Shown here: positions 36,064-47,004 of the stretch, piece after piece
Position numbering within the stretch: the stretch's first letter is position 1
Layout: each line of letters opens with the position of its first letter
Assembly (NCBI GenBank): GCA_003117195.1
Contig: BDSI01000136.1
Location: forward strand, 124,001-188,000
DNA: 64,000 nucleotides
Source of the DNA: Eudorina sp. 2006-703-Eu-15
Lineage: Eukaryota > Chlorophyta > Chlorophyceae > Chlamydomonadales > Volvocaceae
Direction of reading: 5' to 3'
The notes under the pieces: generated by a model
What the model saw: the letters and a program-made list of their open reading frames with translations, nothing else
What the model was told of the DNA's origin: nothing
Databases searched by the model: none
Program-made: the position numbers and the translations under genes

Positions 36064-36734
36064 GCCCCCTGAATGAGGCCGTGCAGTACGAGGAGGCGCT
36101 GCGGCGGGCGGTGTACGGCGGCTGCGGGCTACGGCGGCCTGCGCAGGTCCTGGCGGGCCTGCTACAGCAATCCTTCCTGGAGCTGCGGCTGGCGTCGTAC
36201 AGGTACGGTGTACGGAATTGCTCCTGAACATGGATCCCTCCCGTTCCTGCCTTGACCTGCCCTCCCCTTCCCGGCACTGTACTGCATACTGTATTGCAAT
36301 GACCTGCACTGAACCCTAGTGCACTGGACGGCACCGTACTGCATCGCAGATGCATCGCGGCGCTGGCGCTGCGGAGCTGGTTCGCCGTAGATCTCGTCAC
36401 AACGCCGGTTCTGTATGACAGAATCACTGACGCGAGCAGCGACAGCGGCGCGGCGGCGTGCACTTGGCGCCACGCGGCGGCGGCGGCGCTGTGGGCCACC
36501 GTGTCAGCGGCGGCGGAGGCGACAGGGGACGCGCCTCCGCCGGATGCAGGCGAGGTGGCGTTTGCCACGACGCTGGCAGCACAGGCGATGGTTGAACGCG
36601 TGCGGGCGGCCGTGCGCGGCGGACCGTACGGCACCGACGCTGGCAGCCGTACTGCAACGGCGTCGGCGGCGGAGGCCAGCAGGATGCACGAAGAGCATTT
36701 CGTAGCGTCGCGGGGGTTTGGTGGCGGCATGTGA
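36064..36734 (+). pseudogene. Orphan C-terminal gene piece, PSMD5-like
   Basis: Two exons join cleanly: a segment ending at 36202 (donor GTACGG) and 36350-36734 (acceptor GCAG, stop TGA). The product reads QYEEALRRAVYGG, LLQQSFLELRLASYRCIAAL, LRSWFAVDLVTTPVLYDRIT, SGAAACTWRHAAAAALWATV, MVERVRAAVRGGPYG and ends RGFGGGM. The order of helices, a Trp-rich ALxSW-type segment and a GPY motif near the end resembles the C-terminus of 26S proteasome assembly factor PSMD5 (S5b). That is my inference from memory of the family. No start codon or upstream exon was found; an in-frame stop precedes the first exon. It is best read as a 3' gene fragment, or a gene whose 5' part was displaced. Confidence 0.4.
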
Positions 36735-36805
36735 GGGCGGTTAGCGTGACCGTTGTCGCTTTGTGGACACGTGCGGCTGGCTCTGGAGATTTTGGGTCGA
36801 ATCCA

Positions 36806-37425
36806 GGCCGGCCAGTCATCAGTCCTGGAGGGCTCGGTTCCGGTTGCTGCGGACGGATGCGCTCCGCCCTTATTTTGAACCTGGTCAAGCAACCAAACAA
36901 GTCATCGAGATCGGCTCGTCACTGAACATCTGGGTGGCACGACTCGCCCGCTGCAGCGCCATCACTGTCTGCTTTTTTTGTAACCGTCTGCTTGCAACAT
37001 GCGATGCGAGCTTTGGGACGTCGAAATGCAGAAGCTTTCACAGCGACCGTGACCAGACAGGTGGGTTGTGACGGTCGTGGACACGTGCTGCGTTGCTTTG
37101 TGCTTCGTGCTCCGTTCACAATTTGTGACAAAGTATAATCAAACATACGGGTTTGTCGCACCACACGCATTCGAGGTTGGAGCCATGGGCTTGCAGCGCC
37201 GTTTTTATTTGTGCAGGGACATACGTACGGACCTAAGTGCGGACATCAGATACGGAACTGCACGGGTATACTTTTGATTGGGGACCAAAAACCCCTACGT
37301 AGAGGCCTTCCACTGTGTCCTGCTCATTGCCCCGAGACCCCCTGCTTGTACGCAACCCCGACACATGCAGGGCTGCAGGACGTGCAGGGTGCACCCACAC
37401 GTACAGCAGGTGCTCCTGCCAACCT
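36806..37425. repeat. Duplicated ~0.6-kb segment, copy A
   Basis: Matches 39118-39706 in the same orientation: GTCATCAGTCCTGG, AACAAGTCATC, TCGTCACTGAACATCT, GGTGGCACGACTCGCCCGCT, CAGGTGGGTTGTGACGGTCG, GCTTCGTGCTCCG and CCCCTACGTAGAGGCCTTCC occur in identical order. Confidence 0.85.
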
Positions 37426-39117
37426 CCGTTACAAACCACCATTGGCAGTCAACCCACGTAGCCACGCGACAACATGGAACCAGCAGTCAAATCAATTCTC
37501 GTACCTTGCCGTACACTTACATGCATGCGTGGATTGCTTCCACGCACAACGGCAGTTTATTCGCAAGAAACTGCCTATGACTATGCTACTTTCTCGCTTG
37601 GAGAAGCGAGGAACGAGCATAACATCCTTGCCGTTTCGTGAGGCGGATCCGCCTGCCATGCAACCTAGCCGCCTGGTCAGGTACACATATAACATCCCAC
37701 GTATATGATCGTTGGTTGTACTACCTATGCGGAGTGCAGAATTGTAAATCGGCGAAATGAGCGAGGTATCCATCTAGATAGACAGAATTACGCAGTTGCC
37801 AAAAATTGTGAGTTTCATTTCCTCGCGTTAAGTAAGACTGGACTGCGCTTCAAACGAGAGTCGGTGCCTACCGTACTGCCAGCACGGCCCACTCGCAGCA
37901 TTCTGTTGCCAGATATCCCTTGTAGCTAGCATCCAAATTCCTCCTGATCTCCCATGGTGTAACTGAGATCACTGAGCAAGAGTGTACCATACGTATACCG
38001 TACGATAAGTTTACGGTAAATAAAACGAGCGAGAAACACAATAACGTGCGCAAGGTGCTCAACTACGGACCGAAATAATTTGATAGACACGAACAGTTCA
38101 TTATACGGATGCAGTCAGTTGCATTTGGTCCAACGTGTTGGGACTCAGTTGCTGTACGTACAGCAGTCATGTGCTTCTTCTTGCGGCTTCAGAGGTGTAA
38201 AAACCGCGCACTCCCCTCTCATGAACAAAACATTTTGAGGTGACTCCTGGCTTAGACAGCGTTTCATCGCATCGCCACTAACCGAGACAGGTATCGATAT
38301 TTCGTCAGGACTGAGCGTAATGAATGCGGAGGCCTGGAATGGTGGGCGGTCTGAGGAGAACGCTTACTCCTCAAACACAGCAGCTTCAAGAAGTCGGCAA
38401 TTGCATGCTCTTATTCGGCCTGCATGGCAAAGCCAGGGGCAGCTGTCACCTCTTATGTCATCCGCCGTTGGGCGCTGTCTTTAATCACTGTTATCGTAAA
38501 TGGAGTTTGTTTGGTAGTATCATTTCATGAAAACCTTGTTGTCTACTCCCAAAGACACATACGCAAATCTGCGACGGGATAACTAGTAAGTCAGACGCAT
38601 CCGCAAAGCACAGGAGAAGCGACCGTATGTGACAGGACTTAGAAGTCCACAACGTACAAGGCCTGCGGGCCTGGAGGCCTGCGGGCACCGGGCACGCGGT
38701 TAGAGTCATGCTATACTTATGCAAAGCTGGGCCGTCAGAGCTATGCAACATAACATATTTTGTCATAAGTCGCTCATCATATAAATCTATTTGTTTGGAA
38801 TGCCTGATGAATACTCGTCGCGGCGCATTTTTCCCAATCCACTTCTTGCGACACACTCCCGAACGGACCGAAACGGACATCCATAGCTAGCTGATCGGCA
38901 TATTCCTCAGATTTGCAATATATAATTTATGTCACAAACACGTCGCCTAAATCGCCTAAATCGCATGATCAAGCGTCGGGCAGCGCTGTACGGCAGTTTG
39001 TGGTTTGTACACGTCGTCTGTCGTCTAGATCGCGCGCAGAGCTTTCCACCTCATAGCTTGGCGACATCATCCACGCTGGCTTTTTGAACTGTCAATGGTC
39101 GGGCCCTAGGATGCCTG
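37426..39117. other. Intergenic spacer between duplicated segments
   Basis: No gene, RNA or further repeat was recognised. Composition is relatively AT-rich. Confidence 0.45.
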
Positions 39118-39706
39118 TCAGAGTCATCAGTCCTGGGGGGCCCCGTTCCGGTTCCGGCCAGACTGATGTGCTCCGTCCTTACGGAGACCCTGGTCAAACA
39201 ATCAAACAAGTCATCTCGTCACTGAACATCTAGGGTGGCACGACTCGCCCGCTGTAGCGCCATCACCGTCTGCTTGCAACATGCGAGCTTTGGCACGTCG
39301 AACTGCCGAAACTTTCTTTCACGACATCCGTGATGAGTCAGGTGGGTTGTGACGGTCGTGAACACGTGCTTCGTTGCTTCGTGCTTCGTGCTCCGCTCAC
39401 AATTTGTGATAAAGCAGAATCAATCATACTGGTTTGCCGTGCAACCGTTTATTCGAGGTTGGAGCCATGGGCTTACAGCGCCAGGGTTCAATTCTATTTG
39501 TACAGGGACATACGTACGGATATATGTACAATGCACTTAACGGAACTGCACGGGTAATCTTCTGAGAGGGGACCAAAACCCCTACGTAGAGGCCTTCCAC
39601 TGTGTCCTGCTCATTGCCCCGAGACCACTTGCTTGTACGCAACCCCGACACATGCAGGGCTGCAGGACGTGCAGGGTGCACCCTCACATACAGATGCTCT
39701 TGCCAG
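39118..39706. repeat. Duplicated ~0.6-kb segment, copy B
   Basis: Diverged copy of 36806-37425 with small indels. It is followed 20 bp later by the long (GT)n tract, which copy A lacks. Confidence 0.85.
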
Positions 39707-39724
39707 TCAAGCGAGAAATAATTG

Positions 39725-39903
<179 letters not shown>

Positions 39904-39904
39904 A

Positions 39905-41085
39905 TCCTCCTGCGGCCTCACTCGTTCCAATGAGCGGGATGTATGGGCGTATGGGCCATCACACCTGTGACATTAATTGGATTACGTCGACGGTTGATGA
40001 CCTGCCTGCTGCCAAGCTGCCATTTGCCCAGCAGACTCTGTACTAGCGGTGCGGGCGGCGGGTGCACGGATGGCTGCGGGCTGGGTGTCAACCGACTCGC
40101 CTGCATGCGTGGTGTGCCAGCTGGACGCGATGCCCCGAGGTGACAAGCGGTAGGTGCGGCTGCTGGCCGGTCCATTACAGACTACCGATACGATACCGTA
40201 GCTCATCAGACCGGCCTAGCAGTCCTCAAACAACAAAATTCACTACACATACAGTAGTACCCACCATCATTTACATCATTGCACGCATGGCCCCAACCCC
40301 GCCCCTCGCTGGGACGACCCCTTGCTCCGTCGCCCCACGCGGGGGATGACGGACACGCACACGCACACGGACCCATACCGCTACCTCTGGCCAGGAACTT
40401 AACACGTAACGCCAGCTCTATCCGAGCTGTCCACGCACAGGTCATAGGCCGCTGGCTCTCAACACCAACCGCCCTGAACTAACGAATGCATGCGCACCAC
40501 ATGTTACAGCGGACAGACATGGAACCGACCCGCCACACACCTTAATAGCGACACACCTCTGCTGCATTACGCACAATGGGATGCCGATCCAAGCACCTAA
40601 CTTGTTTGGGTGCATGCCAGCCACGCACGCCGTGCAGTGACCCACCCATGCAGTCCATGAATGCTCGACATCACTTGAAGTGATGTGTCGGCGCGGTGGG
40701 GGCAGCCCCAAGCATGGCGGAGTACGTAGTGCCCGCGGTGTTATATATTGTTACTGCTACAGCGCGCATATTTAGCGCTAATACGCAACGGGATATATTT
40801 TGGCTGGCTCGACACGCACGCACACCCCTCATCTTTTGGGTTTGTCACCGGCCTTCACCCCACGTGCACACCATGCAATGGCACTGTCGCTTGCAGCTGG
40901 CAATGTGTGCGCCGTCGGCCATCCTCCATGAAGCTCCCTTCCAGCAGTGGTGGTGTGCAACGCATTCACTCCACGCACGCGCCTCGTCTATCATGCCTGG
41001 TACTCGCGCCCTACTTGAGCACTACACACAGTGGAAGGCTCAGCCCGACTCCTGTACACGTATGTCACTCACGCAGTTCAACTTC
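39905..41085. other. Intergenic region downstream of the second pherophorin
   Basis: No gene supported. A short match to the GTTACAGCGGA module occurs at 40501-40513. The right end is the 3' flank of the pherophorin that ends at 41086. Confidence 0.5.
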
Positions 41086-44000
41086 TCATGACGGTGGTGG
41101 AGCTTCCGGTGGAACATCGAATGGCGGAGGGGCCTCGACAGGCGGGGGATTATAATCAAACGGCGGGGGCGCGAAGTCGGCCGGCGGGGGCGTAGCATCG
41201 GCCGGCGGGGGCGTAGCATCGGCCGGCGGGGGCGTAACATCTTCCGGTGGGGGTGTAACATCGGCCGGCGGGGGCATAACATCGGCCGGCGGGGGACCTT
41301 CCGGCGGGTCCATCTCAATAGTCGGCACTGAAGGCGGCGGCGGAGACGGCGGCGATGGCGCCAGCTCCGGAGCGTAGGAAGGACAGCATTGCTTGGATTG
41401 GTCGTACAAATATAGTCTGCAAGGCGATCAGGAAAACATGGCCATTCGCACAACCATATGTGCTATATCCCACCCCAAACAGTGTTGAAACCGAATACGG
41501 TATATGGCATTTGCCATTTGCCTGCCTGGTGTTGGTTACTACGTCAGGTACGCACTTGTCTGACACGTAACAACTGGATATCACAAAAGCCCTTCCACGA
41601 TGAACCCATCTTCTTAACCACATACATGTCAAAGTTGACTTCAGCACCTCCGCGAAGTTATACCAAGCGCGTACGGCACTCACTGGCAAGTCGTAATGCC
41701 CGTGGAATTCAAGATGCAGAACCTCTGCAAGTCGGCCACGTACTCGAGCTCCAAGCACACCAAGCCGCCGTCCGCCTGGTCGCCGTTCCAGTCCAACCGC
41801 GGACCTTTGAGCGTGTTACTCCCCACGGGGCCCCAGTTCTCGGAGAAGAACTTCATGTTGGTCCCGGCAGGGCTGTCGCCCGCAAGCACGCCGATGCCCT
41901 TGACCCAGCCGCGAAGCGTGTCGTTTGCCGTGATCTCTATTTGGCGGAGAGTTGAAGTGCGGCCGCACTTACTCTGCACGAAGACACATGCAGCAATGGG
42001 GAGGGGAAGACGGGGGTCGAACAGCAACAAAGCGAGTAAGCAGGTTTCCACCGATTTCCGAGACGAGGTAGACTCAGTAAGTGCAACACGCACCGAAACC
42101 ACTACTACGTCCCAAAACGGCGCCGCCTGTACAACTGTCACGGCATGCAACACTTCAGTATGTGTTGGTGGGTGGGTGCGCGTGCCCACTTCCCATGAAT
42201 GTGTGTGCCTGTGTACGGACTGTGTACGGCCATAACAGAAACAAACTCACCTTGGGATCCACGGGCGTGATAACTCCGAGCGTGAAGCAGTAGAGTTTGG
42301 TGTAGTTCTTTCGGCCGGGTAGCACGGTGATTACAGGTTCCACGGCAAACTGTGTAATGTTGAGGTCTGCGGTGCAACTGCAGCCGCCCCAAGCGCAAGC
42401 GCACATCTCAGGACATACAGGCTGGTTACTCAGCAAGAAAGCAGGCCATGTAATGCTGCGCATCTCTTTTCTATTCTCACCCGACCGCTGGTGTATCTCC
42501 TGTCGACTGCATGCCTGCAAACACAAACATGCATGTGCTAGCCCGCCTTCTTCGCCTGCTGCTGCATGCCCCGCTGTGTATCCAGACGCATATTAACCTG
42601 CCGTACATACGTATGCCGTATGTAGTTCTCTGAATCCCTACGTGGCATGTATCCTGAAGGCAGCGCGGCAGCTACATCCGCAGCACGGTCGGTTCAACGG
42701 TGGGGAGCCCAACGGGGGCGGCGTGTCCCGGGGACGCCTGGGGACAACTTACGTACGGCTTCATACGGCATTCATGACATTCAGCGACCAAAAACCAGCA
42801 AGCTGGAGCCCGCATCGCTGCTATGTCTGCGACACATCTGCACAAACCAACCTACGTCACACCTAAACCCTAGGCAACCCGAGCAGTCAGGGCCCGCGCG
42901 ACGATCGATTCTCATGGTACGTACACAACCCATACCGGTGGTGTGATAGCTGATAGACAGGAGATCACAAACTTACTTGCAGGGACCGAAAATGTGCGGT
43001 TTGGGGCTGCAGGCGACGGCGGTCTCATCCGTTGGCAGGCAGACCTGGTCGTCGGACTCTGACGCGACGGTGACGGTCCAGCCGGGGTAGACACAGGGGC
43101 CCCCGGATGACCCCGTGATGTAGTCCAGCCAAAACCCGTTCTGAATCTGCTGCCATGTGGAAATACTGGCGAAGCCAGCCGCATCACCGAAAAGTATGAA
43201 ACATGTTGTCATGATGTACGGATCAAAGGTATCAATCCCGTCGTAGACGGTGACGCCCACCGCAGCCGCCTGCACGGCAAGGTTCGAAGCCACTAAAGCC
43301 TTGAAACCTTCAAACAAATCCGTGGTGAATTTCGCATTGAAAGTGCCGTTGTCAAATCGAAGGGTTGCGGTGACGCAGTAGCTGATGTTCTTCGTGCAGG
43401 GTGGTGGGGGTGGGGGTGGGGGTGGCGGTTGCTGAGGCGGCAGCGGACTGGGCGGCGGCGGGGAGGGAGGGGGGGCTGAGGTCGGGCAGCACTTGTTGCT
43501 TGGGTCGAACACCGAGTAGGAGCACGTGCCGGGGGCGCCACCCTTGGGCGGCCTGCACAACGTTTCACGTGTGGTGCAGCCCCTGGCTAGCTGGCCCGGC
43601 CATCTTGTGGTCAGCGTGATGCAGATGCGGGCGCCATCGTCCCGCGCACCCAGCCCCAGTTTGGAGAGGGACAGGACTTTGCTGCCCGCAGGGCCGGTGG
43701 CGGGCTCGACGAAGGCCGGGCCGATGGTGGTGTACTTGCCGTTGACCGTGGCCTTGGCGACCATAACGGAGGTGTCGCAGGTGCGGTTGACGTCGATCTG
43801 CGTATCAGGGCGGCAGCATTAGTTGCGGCATCGGGTTGCGGCGTAGGGTTGCGGCGGTTCCGCGGAGCGCCAGTTCGCGCAGAGGCTGTGCTGAAACGGT
43901 ACGCACGCGGGCGCCGACAGAAAGTATTCAGATGGGATCATATAAAGCCAATTGCGTTATGAGATTATGAGATATTGTGCGTAAGAGTTAGCAGCACGAG

Positions 44001-44606
44001 GATGCACAGTCGGAAATCCTACACCAACGGACGCGCGGGCAGTTAAGAATCCGTTATGCGTCGAAGAAAGTCCGCTGCAGAGGCTCCAGCCATCATATTT
44101 ACAGGTGGAATATCTGGTCATACTTACGTAAATTTTGTCGACTTCCGCCTGCTTAGCGCACGGGCCCACTGCGTCAGTCGGGACGGCGGACACCTTGAGG
44201 ATGAAGCAGAACTCGTTGCCATTGAAGTCAGGCACCAAGCTAAAAGCGTTGGGCGCCTTGGAGCAATCGCAGTAAGGAAAGGAACCAACTAGTCCAGTCT
44301 GCGCCGTCTCGATGGCGAACTGCGCCCGGGCAGCCCTGCACAAGAAAAGCCATGTAAATGCAAGAGAACATAGTCACTGTCGAACATGTTAACTTCAAAT
44401 CCCCATCCGAGAGATTTCGTGCCGGAACAGTCGAATGTCAAAAGCAACCCTGCCGGCCATGTTGAGTCGGCACCCTCAACAGTATGGCACGAATCACCCT
44501 AACCTTCTACCAGGAATACAAACAATTCTCAGGATTTGACCGTCCTTGAACGCTCTCACCCCAAGGCGCCCGCCAAGCAGGCAAAAACCATTAACGAACG
44601 CCACAT
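41086..44606 (-). CDS. Pherophorin with Pro/Asp-rich C-terminal tail
   Basis: Six exons: 44560-44606, 44128-44335, 42977-43797, 42251-42377, 41684-41973, 41086-41416; phases agree, about 607 aa. Signal peptide MWRSLMVFACLAGALG. N-terminal pherophorin domain: FPYCDCSKAPNAFSLVPDF, NEFCFIL, KIYIDVNRTC, SLSKLGLG, ETLCRPPKGGAPGTCSYSVF, NKCCP. A short rod of about 28 residues (PPPSPPPPSP, then poly-Pro) follows, then the C-terminal region: SYCVTATLRF, CNCTADLNITQF, KLYCFTLG, CGRTSTLRQIEI, WNGDQADGGLVCLELEY, TTC and YDQSKQCCP. Pherophorins normally end a few residues after CCP. Here the last exon continues about 95 residues with repeats such as TPPPADATPPPAD and acidic interruptions before TGA. Expected secreted ECM glycoprotein; Pro residues are likely hydroxylated and glycosylated. 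Confidence 0.85.
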
Positions 44607-45499
44607 TATGGCACAGATGTATTATAAAACCAGATCAAATTACTAGGTAGAGGTATTTATTTCCTTCTGCTCGATTGCCGTACTAATCGAAGAGTGGGGA
44701 AGTGTAGATGCAAGCCCGGCGTAATGAACTAAAATTTTTCCATGACGAGTGCATACATGTATCATGGTCCAGTACGGTAGAGCTATGCAGCTTGGTGGGG
44801 AGTCGTCGCCATACGGCAGGCGGAAACGGCCGCAGTTAATGTGCAGTACAGCTTTGAGCAGCTAGCATTGCAAAAGCATTGTACTCTTTGTACAATGATA
44901 AATTGAAATTCTAAACGGAGGGCGACCTCGACTCTTCGCGGAGAGGAAAGCGGGCGCCAGCCGACGTGACGGTGTTTACACTGACTCCATGCCATCCTAA
45001 TAACCATGCAATTGCACTGCATATATTCTGCTCCAGAGAAAGCATCAAGAAGGCAAAAATCTTGTCGGAGTCCGAAGCGACGCCCTAGCCCTGTACCTGG
45101 CCCTGACGCAGGCAGCACTGCCAGGCACTCCTGCTGTTGACGACAGCGCTATCCGATATCCGAGCAGCTGATGGATTAGTTCTGGGTTTTGCCAAGGATA
45201 ATATTCGTCGGACCTAAACTTCATGATGCGCCTAATAAGCGGTTGATGAAATTGGTCCCGCCCGACACAGCTGCGGGTCCGTAAGGCGTGCATTTGATCA
45301 TATTCATGCCTGTTCTAGTTATGATGATGGTGGTTGCAATTGTTTCCAATCCTGCAGTGAACATCAAATAGAACAGGCTTGACCCCGGCCCGAAAGGTCA
45401 AGATCTTGATCAGCCGGCCTGGAGGCGCAGTACCGAAGCTTTTAGTTATAAAATGACGACATAAACTCCGCAAAGTGATCAATCCTCAAACCAGGCATT

Positions 45500-45630
45500 C
45501 GTCCACCCGGGCAGCCGTCCACCCGAGTAGCTATCCACCCGTAGCCGTCCAGCCGGGTAGATATTCACACGGGTACTTGTCCACCCGGGTAATCGTCCAT
45601 CCAGGTCCGAGCTCCCGTCCGTCCGGTTCG
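45500..45630. repeat. Degenerate GTCCACCCGGGTAG tandem repeat
   Basis: About seven imperfect units of 16-19 nt built on GTCCACCCGGG(T/C)AG. Confidence 0.75.
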
Positions 45631-46388
45631 TGGTACACCAACGCGGTTAAAGATGTAGGGCTAGGTGGACTACGTCTCAGGAGATTGTTCATATCAGGAG
45701 GCTGTTCATTCCATGCAATCGTGTTACCAAATTAGCTCTGGATCGATACAGCTGTGGGCACCTGTGCATTTATGAATTATTTCGTCCAGTTGGTAAAATA
45801 GGCATTGCGTGGCTGCAGTTTCCTGCAGGTTGTATCAATGAGCTACTGTTGACCATGGCAAGCACACGTCACAAGCTTACACATCTCAACTCGCGGGGAG
45901 GCCATATGCGTGTCGCCCCTCTCGCATCCCGTGCCTGCAGCGGCTGCTTGGCCGCACAGACACGGTGAGTGCGCAAATCGGCGCGGCATAGTTTGAAGTA
46001 CTCCATCGTCCGCAGGATCGGCGACGTAATACCATGTTGTCGTGTTGCTCACTGGACACCACAGGACGCACATATGATAGCACACACGCAAGGCGCGCTG
46101 CAGCGAATTTGAAACGCTTAAAACTCGGCCCCGAACGCTTTGGGCAGCACCAGTACCCCAGTCACTAACCCCAACGATGACCTCCATTCGGATTCAACGG
46201 GGAGAACCATCATCTCAGTACCACATCGATGCAGAGGCCACAAGCACACGACATCCCGTGCACCCACCCCAATGATCGAGAGCAAAGCCTGCAGTTTTAC
46301 CACCACCCTGCCTACATGAAACAAATAAGTTATGAACTGCCTAATTATGAAACCCATTTTGCATTTCTTCGTGCGCGGCCCTGCTGTG

Positions 46389-46487
46389 TAGTTCCTGCAC
46401 CGCAAGTAGTTCCTGCACCGCAAGACGTCGCGGCGGTACTACGCAGTTCAAGCCCTCGGCGGTACTACGCAGTATCGCCGAGGGCTT
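46389..46487. repeat. Direct and inverted repeat cluster
   Basis: Two exact 18-bp direct repeats (46389-46406, 46407-46424), a repeated GGCGGTACTACGCAG block, and a 12-bp perfect inverted repeat (AAGCCCTCGGCG at 46450-46461 with its complement at 46476-46487; 14-nt loop). Confidence 0.85.
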
Positions 46488-46679
46488 GTCGACCCGTCAC
46501 CTAAGCTCGGCTCAGCTTCGCTCAGGAGCGAGCCGTTCCTGCCGGAGATTAGCCGTCCTAAAATCCATCCATCCATCCATCCACCCGTCGCCACGGGCGC
46601 CCGGTCTAGGAACGATTCCACAACACATCGACCACGCAGGGCGTGGATCTGAACTCCGCCGCCGTGAGCACGACGAGGC

Positions 46680-46750
46680 AAGGCGGAGGACCCGGAGGAT
46701 CTGGAGGATTCGCTGGATTCGGAGGATTCGGAGGATCCGGAGGACCTCCG
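46680..46750. repeat. GGAGGATTC 9-mer repeat
   Basis: Imperfect tandem GGAGGATTC/GGAGGATCC units encoding Gly-Gly-Phe/Ser in one frame and Ser-rich sequence on the other strand. Confidence 0.75.
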
Positions 46751-47004
46751 TACGGAATCTCTAGTGTTCCAATCGTTCACAGCCAACAAGTGCGGCTCAC
46801 TCAGTCGGCCAATACAGCACTGTCGTCGTCGGTGTCACCCTGGATGCGCCAAGGTACCCACTCCCCGTCAACAGGAGGATGACCCGGTAGATGCGCGCCC
46901 GGGTACACAAGTGCTCACTGAGCCGACCCGGTCCTTCCCTTAATTATCCCAGACCCTCTCTTTACTGTCCCAGACCCTCCCTTCTAATAATCTTCAATTC
47001 TCAA

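Larger units (their letters stand above)
44607..47004. other. Intergenic region between second and third pherophorins
   Basis: No gene is supported. It holds the promoter side of the pherophorin at 41086-44606 and the 3' flank of the next one. It contains a degenerate CCACCCGGG repeat (45500-45630), an 18-bp direct repeat (46389-46424), an inverted repeat (46450-46487), an ATCC run (46564-46582) and a GGAGGATTC 9-mer repeat (46680-46750). The 9-mer repeat lets a Gly-rich frame stay open, but nothing else supports a gene there. Confidence 0.5.

Noticed and set aside
46643..46882. Gly/Phe-rich 79-codon frame
   Set aside because: Open through a GGAGGATTC repeat; the sequence after the repeat has no protein-like features, so it is listed as repeat only.
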